The position numbers and the translations under genes were made by a program. Below are positions 7,370 through 16,234 of a DNA stretch of 64,000 bases, in pieces; within the stretch, counting starts at the first letter, position 1, and the number at the start of each line of letters is the position of its first letter. A model generated the notes under the pieces. It saw only the letters and a list, made by a program, of their open reading frames with translations, was not told where the DNA came from and did not search any database. Source of the DNA: Sulfitobacter sp. S223 (GTDB taxonomy: Bacteria > Pseudomonadota > Alphaproteobacteria > Rhodobacterales > Rhodobacteraceae); the NCBI RefSeq assembly GCF_025143825.1, contig NZ_CP083560.1, positions 3,348,001-3,412,000 of the forward strand, given 5' to 3'.

Positions 7370-8692
7370 CTACCCGATGAGCGCGGCGTGAATATCCATT
7401 GCAGCATCACGGCCTTCGGCCACAGCAGTCACAGTCAGGTCGTCGCCGCCAGAAGCACAGTCCCCGCCCGCCCAAACACCCTGAACCGATGTACGGCCAG
7501 CGCCATCCACTTTGATCTTCCGGTTTTCAAGCGCGGGAAGGTTTGCGCCTTCAAGTGTCTGGCCAATCGCCTTGAACACCTGATCTGCGGCCAAACGCAA
7601 CGTTTGACCCGTAGGGGTCATGTCGTCGCCCACATAGTCGAACTCTATCTCGCGCACAGCGCCATTGCCGATCACAGCTTTTGGCGTCGCATGGGTCACA
7701 ATCCGCACACCTTTGCTGGCGGCAAGGTCCTGCTCGAACGGGCTGGCGTTCATCCGGTCCCGACCACGACGGTAAACCAATGTGACGTTTAGCGCGCCTA
7801 ATAGTTTGGCTTGAACAGCAGCATCAACTGCCGTCATGCCACCGCCGATAACGACCACATCACGGCCAACAGGCACCTTTGCCACGTCAGACGCCTGACG
7901 CAAATCTGCGATGAAATCGACAGCGTCTAAAACGCCATCTTTGTCTTCGCCATCTGCGCCCAGCGCGTTCACGCCGCCCAGCCCCATGCCAAGGAAGACA
8001 GCATCAAAGTCAGATTTGAGTTCTTCCAACGTGACGTCGGTGCCCAATGTCCGACCCGTTTCGATCGTGATGCCGCCGATTTTAAGCAGCCAGTCCACTT
8101 CGCCCTGCGCGAAATCATCCGGCGTCTTGTAGGTCGCAATTCCGTATTCATTCAGACCGCCCGCCTTGGACCGTGCGTCATAAACCACGACATCATGGCC
8201 CAGCATGGCAAGACGGTGCGCGGCGGACAGGCCCGCAGGCCCCGCGCCCACCACGGCAACCCGCTTGCCAGTAGCAGCGGCACGGGTGAACGGATGCACG
8301 CCCTGCTCTTGCAAATGATCCGTTGCATAGCGTTGAAGCTGACCGATCAAGACCGGCTTGCCCTCGGCCATCTCACGTACGCAGGCCTGTTCGCATAGCT
8401 GCTCTGTCGGACAAACGCGGGCGCACATGCCACCCATGATGTTCTGGCTCAGGATCGTTTTGGCAGCTGCATCCGGCGTACCTGTCGCGATCTGCCGAAT
8501 GAACAACGGGATGTCGATATCCGTGGGACATGCCGTGATGCAGGGCGCATCGTGGCAGAAGTAACAGCGGTCCGCCGCGACGATCGCTTCATGAGTATCG
8601 AGTGGCGGATGCAGGTCCGCAAAATGCGTCTCATAGGTCGGCGAATCCAACCGCCCTGCCTGTACGCCCGCTTCAAAAACCTTGTCCGCCAT
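7370..8692 (-). CDS. preT: NAD(P)-dependent oxidoreductase subunit PreT
   Basis: This 440-aa flavoprotein passes electrons from NAD(P)H to PreA. The N-terminus holds a double 4Fe-4S domain with Cys 43/46/51/55 and 90/94/100/104, as in GltB-small-subunit and DPD-type enzymes. A FAD site GAGPAG follows at 149-154, and a second Rossmann NAD site VIGGGMTAVDAA near residue 280. The start at 8692 has an AGGGG site nearby; an in-frame ATG at 8737 is closer to the operator and seems less likely. It is the first gene of the operon, and the RutR-type palindrome ends 57 bases upstream. Confidence 0.93.
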   Translation of the reverse strand: MADKVFEAGVQAGRLDSPTYETHFADLHPPLDTHEAIVAADRCYFCHDAPCITACPTDIDIPLFIRQIATGTPDAAAKTILSQNIMGGMCARVCPTEQLCEQACVREMAEGKPVLIGQLQRYATDHLQEQGVHPFTRAAATGKRVAVVGAGPAGLSAAHRLAMLGHDVVVYDARSKAGGLNEYGIATYKTPDDFAQGEVDWLLKIGGITIETGRTLGTDVTLEELKSDFDAVFLGMGLGGVNALGADGEDKDGVLDAVDFIADLRQASDVAKVPVGRDVVVIGGGMTAVDAAVQAKLLGALNVTLVYRRGRDRMNASPFEQDLAASKGVRIVTHATPKAVIGNGAVREIEFDYVGDDMTPTGQTLRLAADQVFKAIGQTLEGANLPALENRKIKVDGAGRTSVQGVWAGGDCASGGDDLTVTAVAEGRDAAMDIHAALIG

Positions 8693-8748
8693 TGCTGATC
8701 CCCTAAGAAAACCGTTCCTTGGGTCAAACGCTGGCACAGGTCTATTTT

Positions 8749-8764
8749 TTTATCAACTGGTAAA
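8749..8764. promoter_or_regulatory. RutR-type operator before preT
   Basis: TTTATCAACTGGTAAA matches the perfect palindrome at 4362-4377 in 14 of 16 positions and keeps the TGGTAAA half intact. It lies 57 bases before the preT start. The shared motif makes both pyrimidine operons likely targets of the TetR protein at 4480-5100. Confidence 0.7.
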
Positions 8765-8816
8765 ATTTAGACCGGCGAATAAAAAAATGCAGCCGCTTAA
8801 AAAATGGGCATACGGA

Positions 8817-9464
8817 TCAACCGCCTGCCTTTACCTGCTCAATCAGCTCCTGAACTTTGGGGCCAACTGCCTGAACGATACGCTCAACACCTTTGGCGTT
8901 CGGGTGAATTCCGTCGCTCTGAAACCACTCCCGCAAACTTGCAGGATCAGGCGCAATACCATCCTCGCTCAGCCCCGCGAAGAAGCTTTCGAGAAACACT
9001 GCACCATAAGTCTGCGCCAATTCCGGATAAATCGCGTCAAACTCGGCCTTGTAGTCAGGGCCAAAGTTACCCGGCGCGTCCATCCCGATCAGCAGCACCT
9101 CAACATTGGCTTCCTGAGCAGCCTGCAAGATGCCCTCAATATTATTACGTGCCTGATCTGGCGACAAACCACGCAGCAGATCGTTTCCGCCTAGCGTCAC
9201 GATCATCGCGTCCACCTCTGGCGTCAATGTCCATCCCACACGGGATAGGCCACCTGCGGTCGTATCGCCGGACACACCCGCATTGACCAACTGCACATCA
9301 TCGCCCTCCGCCCGCAACCATGCTTCAAGCTGCGGAACAAAACCTTCCTCCTGCACCAGCCCATAGCCTTGGGTCAGACTGTCGCCCAAAGCGGCAATGA
9401 CCATGTCCTCCGCCTGTGCCATTCCTGCAAAAACCGTAAGAATCCATGCTAAAGCCTTGCGCAT
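8817..9464 (-). CDS. tesA: Arylesterase / lysophospholipase, SGNH family (TesA-like)
   Basis: The 215-aa secreted hydrolase cleaves acyl esters in the periplasm. A signal peptide is visible at residues 1-18 (MRKALAWILTVFAGMAQA). The SGNH blocks follow: GDSLTQGYG with the nucleophilic Ser, Gly in NAGVSGDTT, GGND with Asn, and DGIHPN with the Asp-His pair. The start at 9464 has a GGAGGG site; the upstream ATG at 9488 would lengthen the leader. It is divergent from ybbA, an arrangement also known in E. coli. Confidence 0.9.
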   Translation of the reverse strand: MRKALAWILTVFAGMAQAEDMVIAALGDSLTQGYGLVQEEGFVPQLEAWLRAEGDDVQLVNAGVSGDTTAGGLSRVGWTLTPEVDAMIVTLGGNDLLRGLSPDQARNNIEGILQAAQEANVEVLLIGMDAPGNFGPDYKAEFDAIYPELAQTYGAVFLESFFAGLSEDGIAPDPASLREWFQSDGIHPNAKGVERIVQAVGPKVQELIEQVKAGG

Positions 9465-9512
9465 TCCGACATTCCCTCCATATCCCAAAGGGACGCCATA
9501 AACGAGGGCCCC

Positions 9513-10181
9513 ATGAGCAATCCAATATTCTCTCTTAAAGATGCAGCCTTGCGTCTAAATGGCAATGCAGGGCCTGTCGAAATTCTGCACGGCATAACAC
9601 TAGAGGTCACCGCAGGAGAAAGTATCGGCTTGATCGGTCCTTCCGGCTCCGGCAAATCCTCTCTCTTGATGGTTATGGGTGGGTTGGAGCAGGCCACAGG
9701 AGGCAGCGTGCATGCCATGGGTGAAGATCTGACAGCCATGAACGAAGATGCGCTGGCACGGTTTCGCCGTGACCGGATGGGCATTGTCTTTCAGTCCTTC
9801 CACTTGATCCCGACCATGACCGCGCTGGAGAACGTCGCCACGCCGTTAGAGCTGGCCGGACATGCAGACGCGTTTGATCGGGCAGCCGAAGCATTAGAGA
9901 CCGTGGGGCTTGCTGCGCGGGCCAATCACTACCCCTCGCAATTATCCGGCGGTGAACAGCAGCGCGTCGCACTGGCCCGCGCAACAGCGCCGCGGCCTGC
10001 GATCCTGCTCGCGGATGAGCCGACAGGCAATCTCGACAGCGCCAATGGCGATGCGATCATGGATCTGCTGTTTGACCTGCGCGACAAGCACGGATCGACA
10101 CTGGTGCTGGTTACCCACTCTGATGCTTTGGCGGCCCGCTGTGACCGGGTCATTTCCCTGCGTGACGGGCGCATCGCATGA
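9513..10181 (+). CDS. ybbA: ABC transporter ATP-binding protein YbbA-like
   Basis: The 222-aa ATPase of the LolD/MacB-like type shows Walker A GPSGSGKS near residue 44, Q-loop VFQSFHLIPTMTALENV, signature LSGGEQQR and Walker B LLADEPTGNLD. This group usually pairs with a large FtsX-type permease for lipid or lipoprotein handling rather than classic import. Its stop overlaps the start of the permease gene (ATGA). With tesA divergent next door, the pair matches the ybbAP locus. The cargo is unproven. Confidence 0.9.
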   Translation: MSNPIFSLKDAALRLNGNAGPVEILHGITLEVTAGESIGLIGPSGSGKSSLLMVMGGLEQATGGSVHAMGEDLTAMNEDALARFRRDRMGIVFQSFHLIPTMTALENVATPLELAGHADAFDRAAEALETVGLAARANHYPSQLSGGEQQRVALARATAPRPAILLADEPTGNLDSANGDAIMDLLFDLRDKHGSTLVLVTHSDALAARCDRVISLRDGRIA

Positions 10182-12694
10182 GCCTTGCCCTTGCGACCAA
10201 ATTCGCCCGCCGCGAATTGCGCGGTGGCTTGCGCGGTTTTCGTTTGTTCTTAGCCTGCCTTGCGCTTGGCGTGGCCGCAATCGCTGCGGTTGGGTCCGTC
10301 CGCTCTGGCATTGAGGCGGGACTATCCCGCGAAGGTGCGGCGCTTCTGGGCGGCGACGCCGAACTTGAGCTGACTTACCGATTCGCAACCGAAGTCGAAC
10401 TGGCATGGATGCAGGGCAATGCCACGGCCGTGTCCGAAGTGGCTGAATTCAGGTCGATGGCCGCTGCCGGCGATGACCGCGCCTTGACGCAGGTAAAGGC
10501 TGTCGACGGGCTGTATCCGCTTGTGGGGTCCGTTGAGCTGGCGCCAGACATCGCCTTGGCTGATGCGCTGTCAGTGGAAGATGGTCTACCGGGTGGCGTT
10601 ATGGAACGCGCTCTGATTGATCGGCTTGGTTTGAGCATCGGGGACACATTCGCCTTGGGCACGCAATCCTTCATCTTGCGGGCAGAGATCACTCGTGAGC
10701 CGGATAGCGCGGGTTCAGGCTTTGCCCTCGGGCCGCGCACGTTGGTCACACGCGACAGTCTTGCAGCTTCGGGCCTGCTTTCTGCGGGGACACTATACAA
10801 CAGCAAATACCGCCTCACTCTCCCGCCAGAGGCATCAATCCCTGAGCTGGAGGCCGAGGCCGAAGAGACATTTGCCAACAGCGGCATGCGCTGGCGTGAT
10901 GCCAGCAACGGCGCGCCGGGCGTTGCGCGCTTTGTAGAAAGGTTAAGTTCCTTCCTTATACTTGTGGGGCTATCCGGCCTTGCTGTGGGGGGCGTTGGGG
11001 TGTCTGCTGCCGTGCGCAGCTATCTGGCACGCAAGACCGAAGTCATAGCCACCCTGCGTGCGCTTGGTGCAGATCGTGCCACGATTTTTCAAACCTATTT
11101 TATCCAGATTGGCATCCTGTCCCTGCTCGGCGTAGCCATTGGTGTGGTTCTTGGGGCTGCTGTCCCCATCGCGCTTGCACCAGTGCTGGAGGCGCGGCTA
11201 CCAATCCCCTCGGCCTTCGCCATATTCCCCGAACCACTGATAGAGGCGGGTCTGTACGGGCTACTGACGGCTTTCATCTTTACCCTATGGCCATTGGCGC
11301 GGACCGATCGTGTGCGCGCCGCGACCCTTTTTCGGGATTCATGGGACGGTGCCAGCCGCCTACCTGCCCTGCCCTTCATCCTTGCAACCGGGTTCGCAAT
11401 CGCCGCGCTTGTCGGGCTTGCCGGTTGGTTCAGCGGCAACTGGTGGCTCACGCTTTGGACGCTGGGCGGCATTGCTGGCGCCCTTGCACTGCTATCGCTT
11501 GCGGCCTTCTTGATACGCATCGCAGCACGCGCGCTTAGCCATCGCTTGCGAGGGCGGCCGCGTTGGCGCTGGGCCATGGCTGCAATCGGCGGCACAGGCG
11601 AAGGTGCTGGTGCCGTTGTTCTTTCGCTCGGACTTGGCCTTTCTGTATTGGCAGCAGTCGGGCAAATCGACGGCAACCTGCGTCAGGCCATTGCGGGCAA
11701 CCTGCCTGATGTTGCGCCAAGCTACTTTTTTGTTGATATCCAAAAGGAGCAGATGCCGGGCTATACTGAACGCCTGAAAAACGATCCCGCGGTAAGCCGC
11801 ATTGACAGTGCCCCCATGCTGCGTGGCGTTGTTACCATGATCAACGGCAGACCCGCCGCCGAAACTGGTGGAGACCACTGGGCCCTGCGTGGAGATCGGG
11901 GCTTAACCTATGCCGCGCAACCCGGCGAGACGGCAATCATCACCAAAGGCCAATGGTGGGATGCCGATTATACCGGCCCGCCACAAATCAGCGTTGCTGC
12001 GGAAGAAGCCGATGAGATCGGCCTCAGCCTCGGTGATACGCTTACGGTCAATGTACTGGGCCGAGATATCACAGGTACCATCACAAGCTTTCAAGAGGTG
12101 GATTTTTCCAACGCTGGTATCGGCTTTGTCTTTACGATGAACCCTAGCGCGCTTGAGGGTGCGCCGCACACCTTTATCTCAACCGTCTACGCCGAACCGG
12201 AGGCAGAGGCACAGATCCTGCGCGATCTGGCAAGCCAGTTCCCGAATATCACCGCCATTCGTGTCAAAGATGCATTGGCGCGGGTGGCGGATGTGCTGGG
12301 CGGTCTGGCTGCAGCAACCTCCTACGGCGCTGCCGCAACATTGCTTACCGGCTTTCTGGTATTGATCGGTGCGGCCGCTGCAGGCGCTGATGCGCGGACC
12401 TATGAAGCAGCCATGCTCAAGACGATGGGCGCTTCACGGCGCATGATCGCAGCCAGTTTCATTTTACGTGCCGGCATTTTGGGCTTTGCTGCGGGTGCCG
12501 TGGCCCTTCTGGCAGGTGCATTGGGCGGCTGGGCGGTGAGCAATTTCGTGATGGAAACCGACTATATCATTATCTGGCCCTCTGCTCTGATGATCATCGC
12601 GGGCGGGATCGCGGCCACCGTTCTGGCCGGTCTTGGCTTTGCCCGCCGCGCACTACAGGCCCGCCCTGCCCGTGCGCTGCGCGCAAGAGAATAA
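10178..12694 (+). CDS. ybbP: FtsX-family ABC permease YbbP-like
   Basis: The 838-aa inner-membrane protein has a first membrane helix near residues 20-42 and a long periplasmic domain. Two FtsX blocks follow, around residues 250-390 and 715-830, and further helices lie near residues 400-450. Each FtsX block has the alternating hydrophobic and basic pattern with an ALGA or MGAS turn (TLRALGADRATIF, LKTMGASRRMIA). It starts within the ybbA stop and is the partner of that ATPase. Length fits the YbbP/DUF214 family. The function is likely envelope lipid or lysophospholipid related, given the linked esterase. Confidence 0.88.
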   Translation: MSLALATKFARRELRGGLRGFRLFLACLALGVAAIAAVGSVRSGIEAGLSREGAALLGGDAELELTYRFATEVELAWMQGNATAVSEVAEFRSMAAAGDDRALTQVKAVDGLYPLVGSVELAPDIALADALSVEDGLPGGVMERALIDRLGLSIGDTFALGTQSFILRAEITREPDSAGSGFALGPRTLVTRDSLAASGLLSAGTLYNSKYRLTLPPEASIPELEAEAEETFANSGMRWRDASNGAPGVARFVERLSSFLILVGLSGLAVGGVGVSAAVRSYLARKTEVIATLRALGADRATIFQTYFIQIGILSLLGVAIGVVLGAAVPIALAPVLEARLPIPSAFAIFPEPLIEAGLYGLLTAFIFTLWPLARTDRVRAATLFRDSWDGASRLPALPFILATGFAIAALVGLAGWFSGNWWLTLWTLGGIAGALALLSLAAFLIRIAARALSHRLRGRPRWRWAMAAIGGTGEGAGAVVLSLGLGLSVLAAVGQIDGNLRQAIAGNLPDVAPSYFFVDIQKEQMPGYTERLKNDPAVSRIDSAPMLRGVVTMINGRPAAETGGDHWALRGDRGLTYAAQPGETAIITKGQWWDADYTGPPQISVAAEEADEIGLSLGDTLTVNVLGRDITGTITSFQEVDFSNAGIGFVFTMNPSALEGAPHTFISTVYAEPEAEAQILRDLASQFPNITAIRVKDALARVADVLGGLAAATSYGAAATLLTGFLVLIGAAAAGADARTYEAAMLKTMGASRRMIAASFILRAGILGFAAGAVALLAGALGGWAVSNFVMETDYIIIWPSALMIIAGGIAATVLAGLGFARRALQARPARALRARE

Positions 12695-12783
12695 TTGGCC
12701 CCTAAACGATGCCTAATTCCTGCTCTTCCCCTTTGCCTCCAGTGCCGAGGGGGGTAGAATTGATTTGAACAAGGAGTGCCTAA

Positions 12784-13689
12784 ATGACCGACACCAGCAC
12801 CACCCCAGAATCCGACCAGTCTTTGCCAGCGACGTTGGCACCCCCGATCTCTAACGCACAGCGTACACAGATCATCAACATCGTGCGCCGCGCCGCCCGC
12901 GCCGAGGTGATGCCCCGCTTCCGCCGTTTGTCGGACGGCGATATCCGCACCAAATCGAATGCGCAGGATCTGGTGACTGATGCTGACACCAAAGCAGAGG
13001 CGATGATCGCCCGCGCGCTGCAAATCGCATTCCCCTCTGCGCTGGTCATCGGGGAAGAAGCAGTCTCTGCCAAGCCATCGCTTCTGGACGACATCGCAGA
13101 CGCCCAGTTGGCGTTTCATATTGATCCGGTAGACGGGACATGGAACTTCGCCCACGGATTGCCGCTGTTTGGTGTTATCATCGCCGCGACACGCTACGGC
13201 AAACCTGTATTCGGTCTTATCTATGATCCGGTAGGCGATGACTGGGCGATCGCCGACGAAGAAATGACCCCGCAGCTGCAGCGCCCATTTGGCGCGGCGC
13301 AAACCCTGCAGGCCGCGAAAAGCAAACCTCTGGAAGAAATGTCAGGCATCATACCGCTGCATCTGTTTCCAAAGGACAAGCAGCCAGCACTTGCCGCGAC
13401 ATTCCCTGACTTTACCCGCATCAATACCCTGCGCTGTTCCGCGCATGAATACCGGATGCTGGCGCAGGGGTATGTGGATTTCAGTCTGACGGCCCTGCTG
13501 CATCCATGGGATCACGCGGCCGGCGCATTGATTATGGCACGCGCTGGCGCACATGTGGAAATGCTTGATGGGGGCGACTATGACGCGACGCGCAAGACCG
13601 GCCATCTGCTGATCGCACCTGACAAAGCGACATGGAGAAAGCTGAAGAAAAAGTTCAACTTCCTCCTCACATCTACGGACGAAAATTAA
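12784..13689 (+). CDS. Inositol monophosphatase family protein
   Basis: This 301-aa metal-dependent phosphatase has the IMPase signatures: DLVTDADTKAEAM, GEEAV with a metal-binding Glu, DPVDGTWNFAHG with the metal-binding Asp residues, and WDHAAGALIMARAG near the C-terminus. The first 35 residues are a Pro/Thr/Ser-rich extension not needed for the fold. An AAGGAG ribosome site precedes the ATG. It stands alone, convergent with the GcvH-like gene. The substrate could be an inositol phosphate, 3'-phosphoadenosine phosphate or another sugar phosphate. Confidence 0.88.
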   Translation: MTDTSTTPESDQSLPATLAPPISNAQRTQIINIVRRAARAEVMPRFRRLSDGDIRTKSNAQDLVTDADTKAEAMIARALQIAFPSALVIGEEAVSAKPSLLDDIADAQLAFHIDPVDGTWNFAHGLPLFGVIIAATRYGKPVFGLIYDPVGDDWAIADEEMTPQLQRPFGAAQTLQAAKSKPLEEMSGIIPLHLFPKDKQPALAATFPDFTRINTLRCSAHEYRMLAQGYVDFSLTALLHPWDHAAGALIMARAGAHVEMLDGGDYDATRKTGHLLIAPDKATWRKLKKKFNFLLTSTDEN

Positions 13690-13694
13690 TCCTT

Positions 13695-13724
13695 CGACCT
13701 ACCGGATGTATTTCTGGTAGGTCG
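13695..13724. terminator. Hairpin between convergent genes
   Basis: CGACCTACC at 13695-13703 pairs perfectly with GGTAGGTCG at 13716-13724 around a 12-base loop. It starts just after the phosphatase stop and covers the last codons of the GcvH-like gene on the other strand. It is a likely bidirectional transcription end point, without a strong T-run. Confidence 0.5.
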
Positions 13725-14064
13725 GTTCATCCATCAACTCTTCAAGAGCATCGGGATCGTCGATGCTCATCCTGAACAGCCAACCATCCCCTTGTGGGTC
13801 CTCTGAAATGACCTCGGGCGCGCGGGTTAGGGGAGAGTTGACTTCGATCACCTCGCCATCCAGCGGGGCAAGGATATCTACCGCATCATCATCCGCCTCG
13901 ATCACAACAACGGGATCGTCTGCGGATATGACGTCACCTTCTTCGGGCAGCTCTATAAATGTGGCCTCGCCCAATTCGGCTGCGCCGTAAGTCGTGAGAC
14001 CGACGGTCACTTCACCTTCGTCATCATCGACGCGCAACCACAGGTGTTCTTCGGTAAATTTCAT
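13699..14064 (-). CDS. GcvH-like protein lacking the lipoyl lysine
   Basis: The 121-aa protein aligns over its full length with glycine-cleavage H protein: EEHLWLRVDDDEGEVTVGLT, the LGEATFIELPEEGD strand, LDGEVIEVNSPL and GDGWLFRM. In true GcvH the lipoyl lysine is in E-S-V-K-A-A-S-D; here the segment reads E-A-D-D-D-A-V-D, putting Asp at residue 59 in place of the lysine. The codons (GCG GAT GAT GAT) are clear. No gcvT or gcvP is adjacent. It cannot carry lipoate at the usual site, so it is probably a paralogue with another role. The ATG at 14064 has a GGAAGAG site. Confidence 0.85.
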   Translation of the reverse strand: MKFTEEHLWLRVDDDEGEVTVGLTTYGAAELGEATFIELPEEGDVISADDPVVVIEADDDAVDILAPLDGEVIEVNSPLTRAPEVISEDPQGDGWLFRMSIDDPDALEELMDEPTYQKYIR

Positions 14065-14095
14065 GGCACTCTTCCTTCGCTTTTGCTGTTTTGCC

Positions 14096-14111
14096 AAAGC
14101 CTGCGGGCTTT
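14096..14111. other. Short hairpin upstream of the GcvH-like gene
   Basis: AAAGCC at 14096-14101 pairs with GGCTTT at 14106-14111 around TGCG, and the plus strand continues TT. It lies in the leader of the GcvH-like gene on the minus strand. It could be a terminator for plus-strand read-through or a leader structure. Confidence 0.35.
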
Positions 14112-14191
14112 TTCAATCGCCATGTGCAGGGTTGCCCAGATGTCCAAGCAATGTTTAGGTAGCGCCATAAATTCAAAGGCAATCACTCACA

Positions 14192-14752
14192 ATGCATCCC
14201 TGTTTCTTTGGCTATGGCAGCCTTGTTAACCGCGACACGCACAGCTACCAGGAGGCCGCACGCGCGCAGCTAAATGGTTGGCGCCGTAAATGGGTCTATA
14301 CCCAAGAGCGCGGATTGGCTTTTCTAAGTGTTATCGCTGATCCATCCACAACAATTGACGGCCTGATCGCCGAAGTGCCGGGGGCCGATTGGGCCGCACT
14401 TGATGCCCGCGAATACGGCTATGCGCGCATCCCTTCAGGAACCGCAGTCCAACATCCGCGTGCCCCACAAACCCTGATCTCACATTATTCCGTACCACCC
14501 GAGACATGGGTAAGGGGACAGACCAACCACATTCTGCTGAGCTATCTGGATGTGGTCGTACAGGGCTATTTGCGGGAATTTGGTGCTGGCGGCGTGGCTG
14601 ATTTCTTTGCGACGACCGATGGCTGGGACACGCATGTTTTGAATGATCGCGCGGCCCCTAAATATCCCCGCGCGCAAATCCTAAGCGCGCAGGAAACTGC
14701 TTTGGTCGATCAGCACCTTGCCTTGCGCAACGCAACTATCGTGGCCGATTGA
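14192..14752 (+). CDS. Gamma-glutamylcyclotransferase-fold protein
   Basis: The 186-aa cytoplasmic protein opens with the GGCT signature FFGYGSLVN at residues 5-13 and has a downstream acidic position in ALDAREYGY (residues 71-79) that fits the catalytic Glu. The fold is shared by gamma-glutamylcyclotransferase, ChaC and AIG2-like enzymes, which act on gamma-glutamyl amines or glutathione. The length is that of the stand-alone bacterial members. It is convergent with gltX across a hairpin. The exact substrate is not fixed by the sequence. Confidence 0.8.
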   Translation: MHPCFFGYGSLVNRDTHSYQEAARAQLNGWRRKWVYTQERGLAFLSVIADPSTTIDGLIAEVPGADWAALDAREYGYARIPSGTAVQHPRAPQTLISHYSVPPETWVRGQTNHILLSYLDVVVQGYLREFGAGGVADFFATTDGWDTHVLNDRAAPKYPRAQILSAQETALVDQHLALRNATIVAD

Positions 14753-14759
14753 TCCGGCA

Positions 14760-14779
14760 CCTCCCCCTTGCGGGGGAGG
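14760..14779. terminator. GC-rich hairpin between convergent genes
   Basis: CCTCCCCC at 14760-14767 pairs with GGGGGAGG at 14772-14779 around a TTGC loop. It lies between the convergent cyclotransferase and gltX genes. The stem is strong but no T-run follows. It is probably a bidirectional terminator or a small dispersed repeat. Confidence 0.5.
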
Positions 14780-14791
14780 GCGTGCAGCTGC

Positions 14792-16126
14792 TTAGGCCCT
14801 TGCTTTGACCACCTGCAAAAGCGGCATCACTGCCGACATGTCCGGCCCATGTGCCTGACCGGTCAGCGCCTTGCGCAGCGGCATAAACAGACCCTTACCT
14901 TTACGGCCAGTCGCCTCTTTCACAGCTGAGGTCCAATTGGCCCATGTGGAGTCATCAAATTCACCTTCTGGCAGCATCGTCATAGCCTGTGCGATGAACT
15001 CACGATCTTCCTCGTCAATTGCCGGCTCTGCGCCTTCGCTGAACATTGTCCACCAACCTTTGAGGTCGTGCAGGGTAGTGATGTTTTCACGCGTAACGCT
15101 CCAGAAACGCTCAGCGTGTACATCGGGCACACCCAAGGCACGGATATCTTCAGCCACATCTTCCAGAGACAGGGTTTGCAAATAGCGTGCGGTCAATGGC
15201 TTGAGGTCTTCGGCATCGAACTTCGTCGGGGCAGAGCCGAAACGGGATATATCAAAGCCTTCCACAAACTCGGACATTTCGGTGCGCAATTCGACCGGAT
15301 CACTTGATCCCAAACGGGACATCAAGCTCAGCAATGCTTGCGGTGCAATCCCCGCTTCGCGCAGATCCTTAAGCGCCAGTGTACCCAAACGCTTTGACAG
15401 CGCCTCGCCCTGCGGACCAGTGAGCAGGGAATGGTGGGCAAACGCAGGCACAGAGCCGCCCAGCGCCTGCATGATCTGGATTTGGGTCCCTGTGTTGGTG
15501 ACATGGTCAGAGCCGCGCACAACGTGGGTTACACCCATTTCGGTATCGTCCACTACGCTGGCCAGCGTGTACAGAATTTGGCCATCGCCACGGATCAGCA
15601 CGGGATCAGACACTGATGCGCCATCGATGCTGACATCTCCAAGAATACCATCGTTCCAGACAATACGTTCCTGCAGCAGCTTAAAGCGCCAAACGCCATT
15701 GCCACGCTCGGCGCGCAGCGCGTCCTTTTCCGCATCACTTAGTGCAAGAGCGGCACGGTCATAGACTGGCGGCTTGCCCATATTCAGCTGCTTTTTGCGC
15801 TTGAGGTCCAGCTCGGTTGGCGTCTCGAACGCCTCATAAAAGCGGCCCATCTCGCGCAGTTCTTTTGCGGCTTCGTGGTATTTCTCCAACCTCAGGGATT
15901 GCCGCTCTACGCGGTCCCAATGCAGACCAAGCCAATCAAGATCACGCTTGATGCCATCCACATACTCTTCTTTTGAGCGGTTGGGATCAGTATCGTCAAT
16001 CCGTAGAATAAATTCGCCACCCGCCTTGCGCGCAATCAGGTAGTTCATCAGCGCAGTGCGCAAATTCCCGACGTGAATCCAGCCGGTCGGGGACGGGGCG
16101 AAACGTGTAATGGTTTTATCAGACAT
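14792..16126 (-). CDS. gltX: Glutamyl-tRNA synthetase
   Basis: The 444-aa class I synthetase charges tRNA(Glu) (and in many alphaproteobacteria also tRNA(Gln) for later amidation). It opens TRFAPSPTGWIHVGNLRTAL, where HVGN is the HIGH motif, continues with RIDDTDPNRSKEEY, and carries the second motif as ALSKRLG, the KMSKS equivalent. The start at 16126 has an AGGAGG site; the reading from 16198 adds 24 unsupported residues. Many relatives carry two gltX genes, so a second copy may exist elsewhere. It is probably co-transcribed with the esterase and nadE upstream on the same strand. Confidence 0.95.
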   Translation of the reverse strand: MSDKTITRFAPSPTGWIHVGNLRTALMNYLIARKAGGEFILRIDDTDPNRSKEEYVDGIKRDLDWLGLHWDRVERQSLRLEKYHEAAKELREMGRFYEAFETPTELDLKRKKQLNMGKPPVYDRAALALSDAEKDALRAERGNGVWRFKLLQERIVWNDGILGDVSIDGASVSDPVLIRGDGQILYTLASVVDDTEMGVTHVVRGSDHVTNTGTQIQIMQALGGSVPAFAHHSLLTGPQGEALSKRLGTLALKDLREAGIAPQALLSLMSRLGSSDPVELRTEMSEFVEGFDISRFGSAPTKFDAEDLKPLTARYLQTLSLEDVAEDIRALGVPDVHAERFWSVTRENITTLHDLKGWWTMFSEGAEPAIDEEDREFIAQAMTMLPEGEFDDSTWANWTSAVKEATGRKGKGLFMPLRKALTGQAHGPDMSAVMPLLQVVKARA

Positions 16127-16234
16127 AGATGCCTCCTGTTGTCGCGCTTGCTGGCACAGCGGCACCCGTTTGTCCAGTTGACTGCGCATCGCGCACATTT
16201 GTTCTGAGCAGGGATCGGCACAGACGTATGTCTG

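Noticed and set aside
8682..9194. 170-codon frame on the plus strand over tesA
   Set aside because: tesA on the other strand has signal peptide and all SGNH blocks; the plus frame has none.
12562..13302. 246-codon open frame opposite the ybbP end and the phosphatase start
   Set aside because: It spans two well-supported genes in reverse and is low in plausible protein features.
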